Assembly (NCBI RefSeq): GCF_042685745.1
Contig: NZ_JBHUNT010000001.1
Coordinates: forward strand, 5,022,001 to 5,086,000
DNA from: Prauserella_A oleivorans
GTDB taxonomy: Bacteria; Actinomycetota; Actinomycetes; Mycobacteriales; Pseudonocardiaceae
DNA: 64,000 bases
Direction of reading: 5' to 3'
The notes beneath the pieces are model-generated. The model was not told where the DNA came from, searched no databases, and was given only the letters and a program-made list of their open reading frames with translations. The number at the start of each line of letters is the position of its first letter. Position 1 is the stretch's first letter. A program made the position numbers and the translations under genes. This document shows, in pieces, positions 17,175-24,741 of this stretch.

Positions 17175-18392
17175 TCATACGAGCTCGCCGTCCAGCAGCT
17201 CCTGGATCGTGCCGAGCAGCCGGGCGCCCGCGACGCCGTCGGCGACCCGGTGGTCGACGCTGAGACCGAGCGTGCAGCGCAGCCGGACGCCGACGCCACC
17301 GGGCACGGGCACCACCTTCGGCTCGACGGTGCCGACCGCCAGCGCGGTGGGCTGCGGCGGGGTCAGCAGCGCCTGGAAACCGCCCACCCCGGACCCACCG
17401 AGGTTGGACAGCGTGCTCGACGCGGGCGCGGTCAGCTCCGCCAGCCCGAGCCTGCCGCCGCGGGCCCGCGCCACCACATCGTCGATGCGGTCCGCCAGCA
17501 CGTCGAGTGCGTCCCGGTCCGGGTCGGTGAGCACGGGCGCGAGCAGACCGCGCGGGGTGTCCACGGCGAGCGCGACGGCGACGTGCTCGTGCGGGACGGG
17601 TGCGCCGTCGCCCCAGGAGGCGTTGAGGCCGGGATGCCTGCGCAACGCCGTCGCCAGGACCTTGGTGAACACCACCGTCCAGCTCGCGCTCCCGCGCCGG
17701 CTCGCTGCGGCCTCCAGGTCGACGTCGCGGTACAGCACGAACTGCGGTACCTGCGCGCTCGCCGACATCCGGCGGGCGATGGCGGCGCGGCCGTTGCGCG
17801 GCCGGGCGCCGCCTGCCGCGGGCAGGTCGGCGAGCCGGATGGTCCGCCACGGTCCGGTCGGGGTGACGCTGGCGAGATCGATGCCGCGTTCGGCGGCGAG
17901 CCGCCGAGCGGCGGGAACGGCGGCGATGCCGGGTACGGCACGCGGGCCGGCCCCGTTGCGGGACACGGGTTCGGCCTTGCGGGACACGGGTTCGCCGTTG
18001 CGCGACACGGGCTCGGCGTTGCCGGACACGGGCTCGGCGTCGTGGGACACGGGCTCGCCGTTGCGGACATCCGGCTCGGCCGCCGGGTCACGCGGGCCCG
18101 GGTCCGGTGCGGGGCCGTCGAAGAGGCCGTCCAGCAGGTCGTCGGCCTCCGAGGAGACGTAGGCGATCGGCTCGCCGACGGCGATGACGTCCTCGGGCTC
18201 GGCGACGAGCCGGGTCAGCACGCCGTCGACGGTCGCCTCCACCTCCATGTCGACCTTGTCGGTGGTCACCTCGCACACGACCTCGCCCTGCCGCACCGGC
18301 TCGCCCTCGGTCTTGCGCCAGGCCACGAACACGCCCTCGGTCATGGTCATCGACATCTTCGGCATGACCAGAGGGATCTCCCTGGCTACCAC
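17175..18392 (-). CDS. 2-Oxoacid/acetoin dehydrogenase E2 (dihydrolipoyl acyltransferase) with a repeated linker
   Basis: 405 residues from the GTG at 18392, which overlaps the E1beta stop by seven bases. One lipoyl domain (about 3-80; lipoyl Lys in VTTDKVDMEVEA), a linker at about 108-149 made of imperfect seven-residue EPVSRNG repeats, an E3/E1-binding peripheral domain (AVPAARRLAAERGIDLASVTPTG), and a catalytic domain ending with DHRVADG. The linker DNA has an exact 21-bp period. Single-lipoyl E2 genes of this kind go with AcoA/AcoB-type E1 subunits, as here. There is no E3 gene in the operon; Lpd encoded at 34892-36265 could serve. Confidence 0.9.
   Translation of the reverse strand: MVAREIPLVMPKMSMTMTEGVFVAWRKTEGEPVRQGEVVCEVTTDKVDMEVEATVDGVLTRLVAEPEDVIAVGEPIAYVSSEADDLLDGLFDGPAPDPGPRDPAAEPDVRNGEPVSHDAEPVSGNAEPVSRNGEPVSRKAEPVSRNGAGPRAVPGIAAVPAARRLAAERGIDLASVTPTGPWRTIRLADLPAAGGARPRNGRAAIARRMSASAQVPQFVLYRDVDLEAAASRRGSASWTVVFTKVLATALRRHPGLNASWGDGAPVPHEHVAVALAVDTPRGLLAPVLTDPDRDALDVLADRIDDVVARARGGRLGLAELTAPASSTLSNLGGSGVGGFQALLTPPQPTALAVGTVEPKVVPVPGGVGVRLRCTLGLSVDHRVADGVAGARLLGTIQELLDGELV
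17962..18066 (-). repeat. 21-bp tandem repeat encoding the E2 linker
   Basis: On the plus strand the octamer GACACGGG or its close copies begin at 17962, 17983, 18004, 18025 and 18046, exactly 21 bp apart, with a degraded sixth copy at about 18066. Read on the coding strand each unit gives EPVSRNG or a near variant. The same anchor and period occur in two intergenic arrays of the window. Confidence 0.85.
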
Positions 18393-19399
18393 CGCCGCAC
18401 CAGCTCCCCCACCTCGCGCACGATGTCCTCCACCTGCGGCACGGCGGCGCGTTCCAGCTGCGGCGCGTACGGGATCGGCACGTCGAGCCCGCACAGCCGC
18501 GCCACCGGGGCGCGCAGGTGCCCGAACGCGGGCGACTCCACGATCCGTGCGGCGATCTCGGCCATGAAACCGCCGGTCTTCGGCGCCTCCTGGACCAGCA
18601 GCGCCCGGCCGGTGGCGATCACGCTGTCCACAATGGTCTGCGCGTCGAGCGGGCGGAGCGTGCGCGGGTCGAGCACGCTCGCGTCGATGCCCTCGGCCGC
18701 CAGCCGCTCGGCCGCCTCCAGCGCGCGGGACACCATCACGCCGGTGGCGACAATCGTGATGTCCGTGCCGGTGCGGCGGACCGCCGTCTCGCCGAGCCGC
18801 ACGCGGGTGGCGTCCTCCGGCACGGGACCGCTCTGCTTGTAGAGCAGCTTGTGCTCGAGCACGATCACCGGGTTCGGGTCGTCGATGGCCGCGAGCAGCA
18901 GGCCCTTGGCGTCGGCGGGCGTGCTCGGCATGACCACCTTGAGTCCGGGGACATGTGCGAACCACGCCTCGAGGCTCTGCGAGTGCTGAGCGGCGGCGCC
19001 GGTGCCCGAGCCGCCGGGCGCCCGCAGCACCATCGGCACGGTCGCGGCGCCGCCCAGCATGAAGTGGATCTTCGCCGCCTGGTTGACGATCTGGTCCATG
19101 GCCTGTGCGGTGAAGTCGGAGAACTGGATCTCCACCACCGGTCGCATGCCCGCCAGCGCCGCGCCCACCGCGGCACCCACGATGCCCAGCTCGCTGATCG
19201 GGGTGTCGCGCACCCGGTCGGGCCCGAAGCGGTGCACGAGGTCGCCGGTGACGCCGAAGGCGCCGCCGTAGGTGCCCACGTCCTCGCCGAGCAGGAACAC
19301 CCGCTCGTCGGCGGTCATGGCCTGGTCCAGTGCCTCCCGGACGGCTTCGGCATAGGTGAGCGTCCGGACACCGATGGGTTGCTCCACGGTGGTGGTCAT
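18386..19399 (-). CDS. 2-Oxoacid/acetoin dehydrogenase E1 beta subunit
   Basis: 337 residues. Typical E1beta text: LTYAEAVREALDQAM, VFLLGEDVGTYGGAFGVT, and RVRDTPISELGIVGAAVGAAL, followed by a C-terminal transketolase domain (TGTDITIVATGVMVSRAL). With E1alpha it forms the thiamine-diphosphate component that decarboxylates a 2-oxoacid, or cleaves acetoin, and acylates the lipoyl arm of E2. The ATG at 19399 overlaps the E1alpha stop by four bases, and the stop overlaps the E2 start. Confidence 0.93.
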   Translation of the reverse strand: MTTTVEQPIGVRTLTYAEAVREALDQAMTADERVFLLGEDVGTYGGAFGVTGDLVHRFGPDRVRDTPISELGIVGAAVGAALAGMRPVVEIQFSDFTAQAMDQIVNQAAKIHFMLGGAATVPMVLRAPGGSGTGAAAQHSQSLEAWFAHVPGLKVVMPSTPADAKGLLLAAIDDPNPVIVLEHKLLYKQSGPVPEDATRVRLGETAVRRTGTDITIVATGVMVSRALEAAERLAAEGIDASVLDPRTLRPLDAQTIVDSVIATGRALLVQEAPKTGGFMAEIAARIVESPAFGHLRAPVARLCGLDVPIPYAPQLERAAVPQVEDIVREVGELVRRW

Positions 19400-20379
19400 G
19401 CGCCTGCTCCCGGGGAGACGGCCGCGTAGACGGCATCGGTCAGGGATTCCGCGTCGGCGTCCGGTGCCGCGTTGGCGACGCGGATCGCCTCGCGCACCCG
19501 GTCGCGGGCCTCTGCCCGGCACGCCTCGATGTCCGATTCGGACAGTGTGCCCGCCACCGCCTGTTCGAAGCGGGTGATCGGGTCCCGCTCGCGCCAGGAC
19601 TCGATCTCCTCGCGCGTGCGGTAGAGGTTCTTGTCGCTCTTGGAGTGACCCTTCCAGCGGTAGGTCACCGCTTCCACGAACGACGGTCCGCGCCCGGCCC
19701 GCGCCCGGTGCACGGCATCGGAGACGGCGTCGTGCACGGCCTGCGGGTCGTTGCCGTCCACGGTCACGCCCGGGATGCCGTACGCCGCGGCCCGGTCGGC
19801 CAGCCGGTTCACCTTGAACGCGCGCTCGACCGGCATCGACATGCCGTAGTGGTTGTTCTCGCACACGAACACCACGGGCAGGTCCCAGATCGCGGCGAGG
19901 TTCACGCCCTCGTGCCAGGCGCCCTCGTTGACCGCGCCGTCGCCGAAGAAGCTCACCACCACCTCGTCGCCGCCCCGCATGGCCACGGCCAGCCCGGCAC
20001 CGGCGGCGATCGGCACTCCCCCGGCGACGATGCCGTTGGCGCCGAGGTTGCCCGTCGCCACGTCGGCGATGTGCATGGAGCCGCCCCGGCCGCGGCAGTA
20101 CCCCGTCTCCTTGGCCAGCAGTTCGGCCATCATCGCGTCGAGGCGAGCCCCTTTCGCGATGCAGTGCCCGTGACCGCGGTGGGTGGACGTGATGTAGTCG
20201 CCGTCGGACAGCGCGAGGCACGCGCCGGTCGGAACGGCTTCCTGCCCGATGGACAAGTGCATGGTGCCGTGCATGAGCCCGCGGGCGAACAGGTCGTCCA
20301 CCGCCTCCTCGAACCGGCGGATCGTCCACATTGTCGTGAGCGTCCGCCGGGCGGCCGTCGCGTCCTTCGTCAGATCCAT
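19396..20379 (-). CDS. 2-Oxoacid/acetoin dehydrogenase E1 alpha subunit
   Basis: 327 residues. The thiamine-diphosphate/Mg binding motif runs from GDG at 146-148 to NN at 175-176 (FFGDGAVNEGAWHEG, FVCENNHYGM). STHRGHGHCIAKG and CRGRGGSMHIAD are shared by AcoA-type acetoin dehydrogenases and PDH E1alpha; LMHGTMHLSIGQEAVPTG leans to the AcoA type. The gene overlaps the SAF-domain oxidoreductase upstream by ten bases and E1beta by four, so the products are made together. The true oxo substrate cannot be told from sequence. Confidence 0.92.
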   Translation of the reverse strand: MDLTKDATAARRTLTTMWTIRRFEEAVDDLFARGLMHGTMHLSIGQEAVPTGACLALSDGDYITSTHRGHGHCIAKGARLDAMMAELLAKETGYCRGRGGSMHIADVATGNLGANGIVAGGVPIAAGAGLAVAMRGGDEVVVSFFGDGAVNEGAWHEGVNLAAIWDLPVVFVCENNHYGMSMPVERAFKVNRLADRAAAYGIPGVTVDGNDPQAVHDAVSDAVHRARAGRGPSFVEAVTYRWKGHSKSDKNLYRTREEIESWRERDPITRFEQAVAGTLSESDIEACRAEARDRVREAIRVANAAPDADAESLTDAVYAAVSPGAGA

Positions 20380-21677
20380 GCCTCCGTCACCTCCTCCCCG
20401 GCGAGCAGGCGGTCCTGGAGCCTGCGCAGCGTGGCGATCGTGGTGGTCTCGTCCACGGCGATGTCCGCCGAGGTCAGCACGGTGCCCGCGGGCACGTCCC
20501 GGCGTACGCGGGCGCCCGCGGCCAGCCCGAGCGGGACGTGGTCGCCCGCGCGGGCGTTCTCAGCGCTGTCGGTGACGCCGTACACGGTGTGGCCACCGAT
20601 GCCGTCCACGGTCTCGCCTTCGCGGAGATCGCGCTTGGCGACGGCGAGCACCTCGGCGTTCCACGCCGACGGCGCGAGGCTCGGCGTGCGGTCGAGCACC
20701 GTCTGGGCCACCGACAGCGGCGCCTCCACGCTGGCGAGGTGGTACGGCCGGTAGAAGGCGTAGTACGGCCCCTTGCCCATGCCCAGGTAGGCCATCTCGC
20801 CCACGACGGCCGGGTGGTCGCTGCGGCCGATCACGAACACGCCCGGCGCCACCGGACCCGTGCAGTAGTCGACCACACCGGCTTCCGGGAGCACTCCCCC
20901 GTCGGCGGCGGGGCGGAACGTCTCCGCGAGTCCCTCCACTGTGCAATGTGGACCCGTCAGGCCACGGGCGGGCACCCGCAGCCCCGTGCCGTTGGCCAGT
21001 GCAGCCATCTCGATCATGGTCTTGGAACCGTCGACGAAGCTCGCCAGCATGTGCGGGTTCATGCCCTTGGCCGCGGCCTGCTCGGCCACCGAGTCCGGGT
21101 TGGCGGAGGGGTCGAGCGGGTTGTTCTTGCCTTTGCCCGCGCAGACCACCTCGAAGCCGATGTCACGCACGTAGTCGACGAGGGCCTTGCACTCCACCGG
21201 TTCATCGCCCCGGCAGACGGTGTAGACGCGGCCGGTGCGCTCGGCGAGGCGGGCGAGCAGGTAACCCACGGTGACGTCGCACTCGACGTTGAGCATCGCG
21301 ATGTCCTTGCCCGCGAGCAGTCCGGCGAACGCGACCTGCGCGCCGACCTCGGGGACTCCGCTCGCATCGACGAGGACGTCCACCGGCAGCGCGGTGAGCA
21401 TCGTCGCGTCAGCCGTCACGACGGGCGTCCCGGCCTCGACGGCCCGGGCGAGTTCGGCCCGGTCCTCGCTCGCCACGACGTCACCGCGGCCAGCCTCGGC
21501 GAAGGCCCGCTTGCCGCGTTCGGGGGCGATGTCGGCGATGGCCGCGACCTCCATTCCTGCGATGCGGCTCGCCTGGACGACGAAGCCGAGGCCCATCTGC
21601 CCGGCACCGACCAGTCCGATACGGACCGGACGGCCCCGTTCCCGCTCGCGTGCTCGCAGCCGATCGACATAACTCAT
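20370..21677 (-). CDS. SAF-domain homoserine-dehydrogenase-like NAD(P)-dependent oxidoreductase (COG4091 type)
   Basis: 435 residues from the ATG at 21677, preceded by GGAGGGG. An N-terminal Rossmann fold has GLVGAGQMGLGFV (about 21-33); the middle holds homoserine-dehydrogenase-like segments (VLVDASGVPEVGA, MLNVECDVTVG, GKGKNNPLDPSANPDSVAEQA), and the last 90 residues form a SAF domain (HVPLGLAAGARVRRDVPAGTVLTSADI), as in antifreeze-like and sugar-dehydratase proteins. Members of this family often lie beside glucitol-type PTS genes; their reaction is, as far as I know, not established. It is first in the operon with E1alpha, E1beta, E2, the IspD-like gene and the zinc ribbon, so it probably acts early in the pathway. 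Confidence 0.85.
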   Translation of the reverse strand: MSYVDRLRARERERGRPVRIGLVGAGQMGLGFVVQASRIAGMEVAAIADIAPERGKRAFAEAGRGDVVASEDRAELARAVEAGTPVVTADATMLTALPVDVLVDASGVPEVGAQVAFAGLLAGKDIAMLNVECDVTVGYLLARLAERTGRVYTVCRGDEPVECKALVDYVRDIGFEVVCAGKGKNNPLDPSANPDSVAEQAAAKGMNPHMLASFVDGSKTMIEMAALANGTGLRVPARGLTGPHCTVEGLAETFRPAADGGVLPEAGVVDYCTGPVAPGVFVIGRSDHPAVVGEMAYLGMGKGPYYAFYRPYHLASVEAPLSVAQTVLDRTPSLAPSAWNAEVLAVAKRDLREGETVDGIGGHTVYGVTDSAENARAGDHVPLGLAAGARVRRDVPAGTVLTSADIAVDETTTIATLRRLQDRLLAGEEVTEAWI

Positions 21678-21708
21678 CCGCACCCCTCCGGTCCGCACCC
21701 TTGCGCGG

Positions 21709-21725
21709 TTTGCACGTTTGTGCAC
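21709..21725. promoter_or_regulatory. Putative SorC-regulator operator, site 1
   Basis: TTTGCACGTTTGTGCAC, 32 bases upstream of the start of the SAF-domain oxidoreductase gene. An imperfect palindrome (TGCAC-N3-GTGCA core) shared with the two other sites at 21791 and 24378. A role for the SorC-type regulator at 24742 is inferred. Confidence 0.6.
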
Positions 21726-21789
21726 TACGTGTGCACCTTGGTTCTTCTTTGGTAGCACGGGAAATCAACGGCACACAAGCCCACGAGCT

Positions 21790-21806
21790 GTGCACATCCG
21801 TGCAAA
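21790..21806. promoter_or_regulatory. Putative SorC-regulator operator, site 2
   Basis: Reads TTTGCACGGATGTGCAC on the minus strand, differing from site 1 in two bases. It lies about 80 bp upstream of site 1, in the spacer between the two leftward operons; two sites could bind a tetramer and loop. Confidence 0.6.
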
Positions 21807-21819
21807 CCGCGGACATGGC

Positions 21820-21858
21820 GAAGGCCGCTTTCCCGCCTGTGACAGGAAAGCGGCCTTC
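21820..21858 (-). terminator. Terminator of the glucitol-type PTS operon
   Basis: Perfect 14-bp inverted repeat, arms 21820-21833 and 21845-21858, 11-base loop, ten bases after the gutM stop. It separates the PTS operon from the catabolic operon further left. Confidence 0.8.
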
Positions 21859-21868
21859 ACCGTGGTTG

Positions 21869-22273
21869 TCAGGCGGCCCGGGACCTCGTGGACCGGAGAG
21901 CACCCGCGTTCAGCCGCCCGGCCATGCCCAGCGCCTCGTGGACGGCCTTGGCCAGCGCCTTCGACCCGGCGCGCTCCTCGGCACCCTCGACCGGACCGGC
22001 CAGCTCCGGACGTTCGGAGAAGCGGGCGAACACCGAGGCGCCCTCCATGGCCCGCGCGCGGGTCACCGTGCCGCGCCTGCGGTCGATCACCAGCAGCACG
22101 ACCGCACCCCGCAGCCGTCCCTTGGACCGCCCGCTGACGAGCAGCATGCCGCTGCGGTTCTCCTCCGCGGCCAGCTCGTTGACCGCGCGCTGGTAGCCGA
22201 GGTGCTGGCGATAGCTCAGCACGCCCGCGACCACGAACGCGGCGAGCAGCACGAGCACCGCCTGCCAGGTCAT
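21869..22273 (-). CDS. gutM: Glucitol operon activator-type protein GutM
   Basis: 134 residues. A single N-terminal membrane helix (TWQAVLVLLAAFVVAGVLSY) is followed by LGYQRAVNELAAEENRSGMLLVSG and a soluble domain, the GutM/SrlM pattern. In Escherichia coli GutM is an activator of the glucitol operon; how it works in other bacteria is unclear. It is the last gene of the PTS operon and overlaps the IIA stop by four bases. Confidence 0.82.
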   Translation of the reverse strand: MTWQAVLVLLAAFVVAGVLSYRQHLGYQRAVNELAAEENRSGMLLVSGRSKGRLRGAVVLLVIDRRRGTVTRARAMEGASVFARFSERPELAGPVEGAEERAGSKALAKAVHEALGMAGRLNAGALRSTRSRAA

Positions 22274-22644
22274 GTCGCCGTCCCCCGCAACGCGACGCGG
22301 GCGCCGGCCTGCGGAATCGACACCGTGCCCTTGCCGTGCACCGCGCCCGGCAGCAACGACGTGCCCTCGCCCGGGTTGAGGTACACGACGATGTGGCCGA
22401 GGGTGCGCAGGTTCTCGTGGGCCCGGTCGCCGACCGCGACGAGCTCCACCTGCTCGTCGCCGATGCAGAACACGTCGCCCGGACGGATCTCCCGCTCCGG
22501 GCCCTTGGCCGGGCTGTGCACGACGCTGACGCTCTCCAGCGCGTCCGGAATCGGGTCGGCGTACAGGATGACGACGCCACCCTCCACCATGTCGCCGGCC
22601 TCCGCGCCGGCGCGCAGCACAGTGCTTTCGTAGTACACGCTCAT
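22270..22644 (-). CDS. srlB: PTS glucitol/sorbitol-type IIA component
   Basis: 124 residues from the ATG at 22644, which has AGGAGG just upstream. H43 (VVHSPAKG) falls at the same position as the phosphorylated His of E. coli SrlB as I recall it, and VAVGDRAHENLRTLGHIVVYLNPG matches the family's central motif. It takes phosphate from HPr and passes it to the IIB Cys. The HPr gene is encoded divergently in the same block. The sugar alcohol transported is not known. Confidence 0.88.
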   Translation of the reverse strand: MSVYYESTVLRAGAEAGDMVEGGVVILYADPIPDALESVSVVHSPAKGPEREIRPGDVFCIGDEQVELVAVGDRAHENLRTLGHIVVYLNPGEGTSLLPGAVHGKGTVSIPQAGARVALRGTAT

Positions 22645-22654
22645 GGTTTTCCTC

Positions 22655-23692
22655 CTAGAGCCCGAAGCTTGCGGCCCAGGCGATGACGACCGCAAGCGGC
22701 GAGGTGATCATGCGGCTGATGAGTACGGCAGGCGTGCCGACGGCGACCGTCTCCGGTTTCGCCTCGCCGAGCGCGAGGCCCACCGGCACGAAGTCGCAGC
22801 CCACCTGGCCGTTGATGGCGAACAGCGTCGGCAGCGCGTACTGCACCGGCAGGGCCCCGATCGCGATCTGGCTGCCCATGAGCGTGCCGATGACCTGCGC
22901 GATCGCCGCACCCGGACCGAGCACGGGCGACAGGAACGGCAACGCCACCACGAAGCTGATCGCGATGAGACCGACCGGGTTGCTCGCGATGGGCGAGAGC
23001 ACCTCGCCCATCCACTGCGCGACGCCGGTGTAGGTGACGATGCCGAGCAGCAGGCTCACGTAGGCCATGAACGGCAGGATGGTCTTCAGCGTCAGGTCGA
23101 CCGTCTGCCTGCCCGCGGCCAGCATCGTGTTGACGAACGAGCCGACCGCGGAACCGAACCGGACGAACACGCCGGTGATCGAGTTGAACGCCTGCCCGAC
23201 GCGACCGCCCCCCGTGACCGTTCCCGCCACGTCCACGGCGGACGGTCGCTCCTCCCGCGCGGGGACGTCCGGTGCCGGCGCCCCGGACGCCTTCGCTGCC
23301 TCCGATGTGGACGGCTCGATCTCGCCCACACCGACGGCGGAGACGAACAGCTCCTCGGTGATGAACTTCGCCAGCGGCCCGCCCGGCGCGCCCGGGTAGA
23401 CGTCCACCGTGGGGATCCCCTTGCGCGGATAGACGCCGATGCGCGCCGTGCCACCGCAGTTGATGACCGCGGCCACCACCTCCTCGTCCGGCACGCTCGT
23501 GGTGAACCCGTCGACGGCCTCGCCGCCGATCAGCTCCGCGATCCTCGCCGCCACGGGATGGATGCCGCCACCGGTCACCGACAGCACCTTGGTGCGGCTG
23601 CCCTCCGTGCGCAGCGTCAGCCCGCGCCCCCAGCCGCCCGCGCCGGGCCGGACGAACACCGCCTGACCCACGTGGGTCTCCATCTCACTCAT
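22655..23692 (-). CDS. srlE: PTS glucitol/sorbitol-type IIBC component
   Basis: 345 residues. The N-terminal IIB domain has its phospho-Cys at C79 (VINCGGTARIGVYP); a flexible acidic/Ala/Pro linker at about 130-165 leads to a membrane domain with about four helices (TILPFMAYVSLLLGIV, LIAISFVVALPFLSPVLGPGAA). FAINGQVGCDFVPVGLALGEA is a strong family signature. Together with SrlA it forms the permease that phosphorylates its substrate on entry. It overlaps srlA by four bases. Confidence 0.9.
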   Translation of the reverse strand: MSEMETHVGQAVFVRPGAGGWGRGLTLRTEGSRTKVLSVTGGGIHPVAARIAELIGGEAVDGFTTSVPDEEVVAAVINCGGTARIGVYPRKGIPTVDVYPGAPGGPLAKFITEELFVSAVGVGEIEPSTSEAAKASGAPAPDVPAREERPSAVDVAGTVTGGGRVGQAFNSITGVFVRFGSAVGSFVNTMLAAGRQTVDLTLKTILPFMAYVSLLLGIVTYTGVAQWMGEVLSPIASNPVGLIAISFVVALPFLSPVLGPGAAIAQVIGTLMGSQIAIGALPVQYALPTLFAINGQVGCDFVPVGLALGEAKPETVAVGTPAVLISRMITSPLAVVIAWAASFGL

Positions 23693-24339
23693 GCCCGCGC
23701 ACCCGCCTTCGCAGCCTCGAATTCACGGTCGAAGTCGGCGAACACCTCGGTACGGCCGGTCCGCTTGATCATGAACGCGGTGAGCTTCTCCGTGACGATG
23801 CCGCGAATGAAGATCACCACGATGCCGACGAGGAAGTACCGCAGCGCCACCGGCACGGTCGACTCGCCCAGCTGCGTGATGCCGTTGGCGATGCCCAGCC
23901 AGACGAAGAGCTCGCCCGCGTTGGCGTAGGGGAAGAACGTGGTGACGGGGTGCACGAAGGACACCGCCGAGTCGTAGAACGCCGGCTTGTGCCGCTCGGG
24001 CAGGAACCGGCCGAACGAGTAGCACATCGGGTTGGTCAGCATCAGCACCGCGATCACCGGCATGACCGTGTACCGGGTGATCCACCAGCGGGCCGACCAC
24101 TGCACCGCCCTCGTCACGCGCTGCTCCCCGATGAACGTGGTGAGCGCGTACATGAAGGTGAGCAGCACGATCAACGTCGGCAGGATGCCGGTCACCAGCC
24201 CGACGAACTGCTCGCCCGACTCCTCGAACAATCCGATGAAGTGGGTGCCCAGCCACTCGAAGACGCCCAGCACGCCACCGCTCGATTCGCCCGCGGGCTG
24301 ATCCGGTTGCTGCTGCGCCATTACAGCAAGCACTTGCAT
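23689..24339 (-). CDS. srlA: PTS glucitol/sorbitol-type IIC component
   Basis: 216 residues from the ATG at 24339, seven bases after GGAGG. The first 30 residues are a Gln/Pro/Gly-rich extension; the rest matches SrlA: FIGLFEESGEQFVGLVTGILPTLIVLL, MLTNPMCYSFGRFLPERHKPAFYDS and HPVTTFFPYANAGELFVWLGIANG. Four to five membrane helices. It is the first gene of the PTS operon, 130 bases from the divergent HPr gene; one putative operator lies in that spacer. The complete srlA-srlE-srlB-gutM set is unusual for an actinomycete. Confidence 0.9.
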   Translation of the reverse strand: MQVLAVMAQQQPDQPAGESSGGVLGVFEWLGTHFIGLFEESGEQFVGLVTGILPTLIVLLTFMYALTTFIGEQRVTRAVQWSARWWITRYTVMPVIAVLMLTNPMCYSFGRFLPERHKPAFYDSAVSFVHPVTTFFPYANAGELFVWLGIANGITQLGESTVPVALRYFLVGIVVIFIRGIVTEKLTAFMIKRTGRTEVFADFDREFEAAKAGARA

Positions 24340-24375
24340 TCCCTGGCCTCCTTCTCGGCCCCCCACCTGCGGCAT

Positions 24376-24392
24376 TATGCACATTTGTGCGT
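24376..24392. promoter_or_regulatory. Putative SorC-regulator operator, site 3
   Basis: TGCACATTTGTGC at 24378-24390, in the divergent spacer between srlA and the HPr gene, 39 bases before the srlA start. It matches sites 1 and 2. A weaker relative, TTCACGTTTGCCA, lies at 24399-24411. Confidence 0.6.
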
Positions 24393-24469
24393 ACGTTCTT
24401 CACGTTTGCCAGTGACGTGTGTAACATGCGGCTCAACCGCCGACAAGACCCCGAAGCAAAGGAGCTCGC

Positions 24470-24736
24470 ATGCCAGAGATCCGGGTGAAGATAGCGTCCT
24501 CGGTGGGCCTGCACGCCAGGCCGGCAAGTCTGTTCGTCAAGGCCGCAAGCGGCCAGCCGGGCGACGTGCGCATCGGCAGGCCCGGAACCGAACTCGTGGA
24601 CGCGCGAAGCATGCTGTCCGTCCTGAGCCTCGCCATCGGGCACGGCGAGGAGGTGGTGCTGCGCGCCGAAGGCGACCAGGCCGACCAGGCACTGACCGAA
24701 CTCTCCCGGTTGCTCACGTCCGATTTGGACGCGTGA
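24470..24736 (+). CDS. HPr-type phosphocarrier of the accessory PTS
   Basis: 88 residues. H15 in SVGLHARPAS is the enzyme-I phosphorylation site; the second conserved part, VDARSMLSVLSLAIGHGEEVVL, contains the Ser corresponding to Ser46 of Gram-positive HPr. The preceding AAAGGAG gives a good ribosome binding site. It is the first gene of a rightward pair with the SorC-type regulator, divergent from srlA. No enzyme I is encoded nearby, so a general PtsI elsewhere in the genome must feed it. Confidence 0.92.
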   Translation: MPEIRVKIASSVGLHARPASLFVKAASGQPGDVRIGRPGTELVDARSMLSVLSLAIGHGEEVVLRAEGDQADQALTELSRLLTSDLDA

Positions 24737-24741
24737 GGCAC

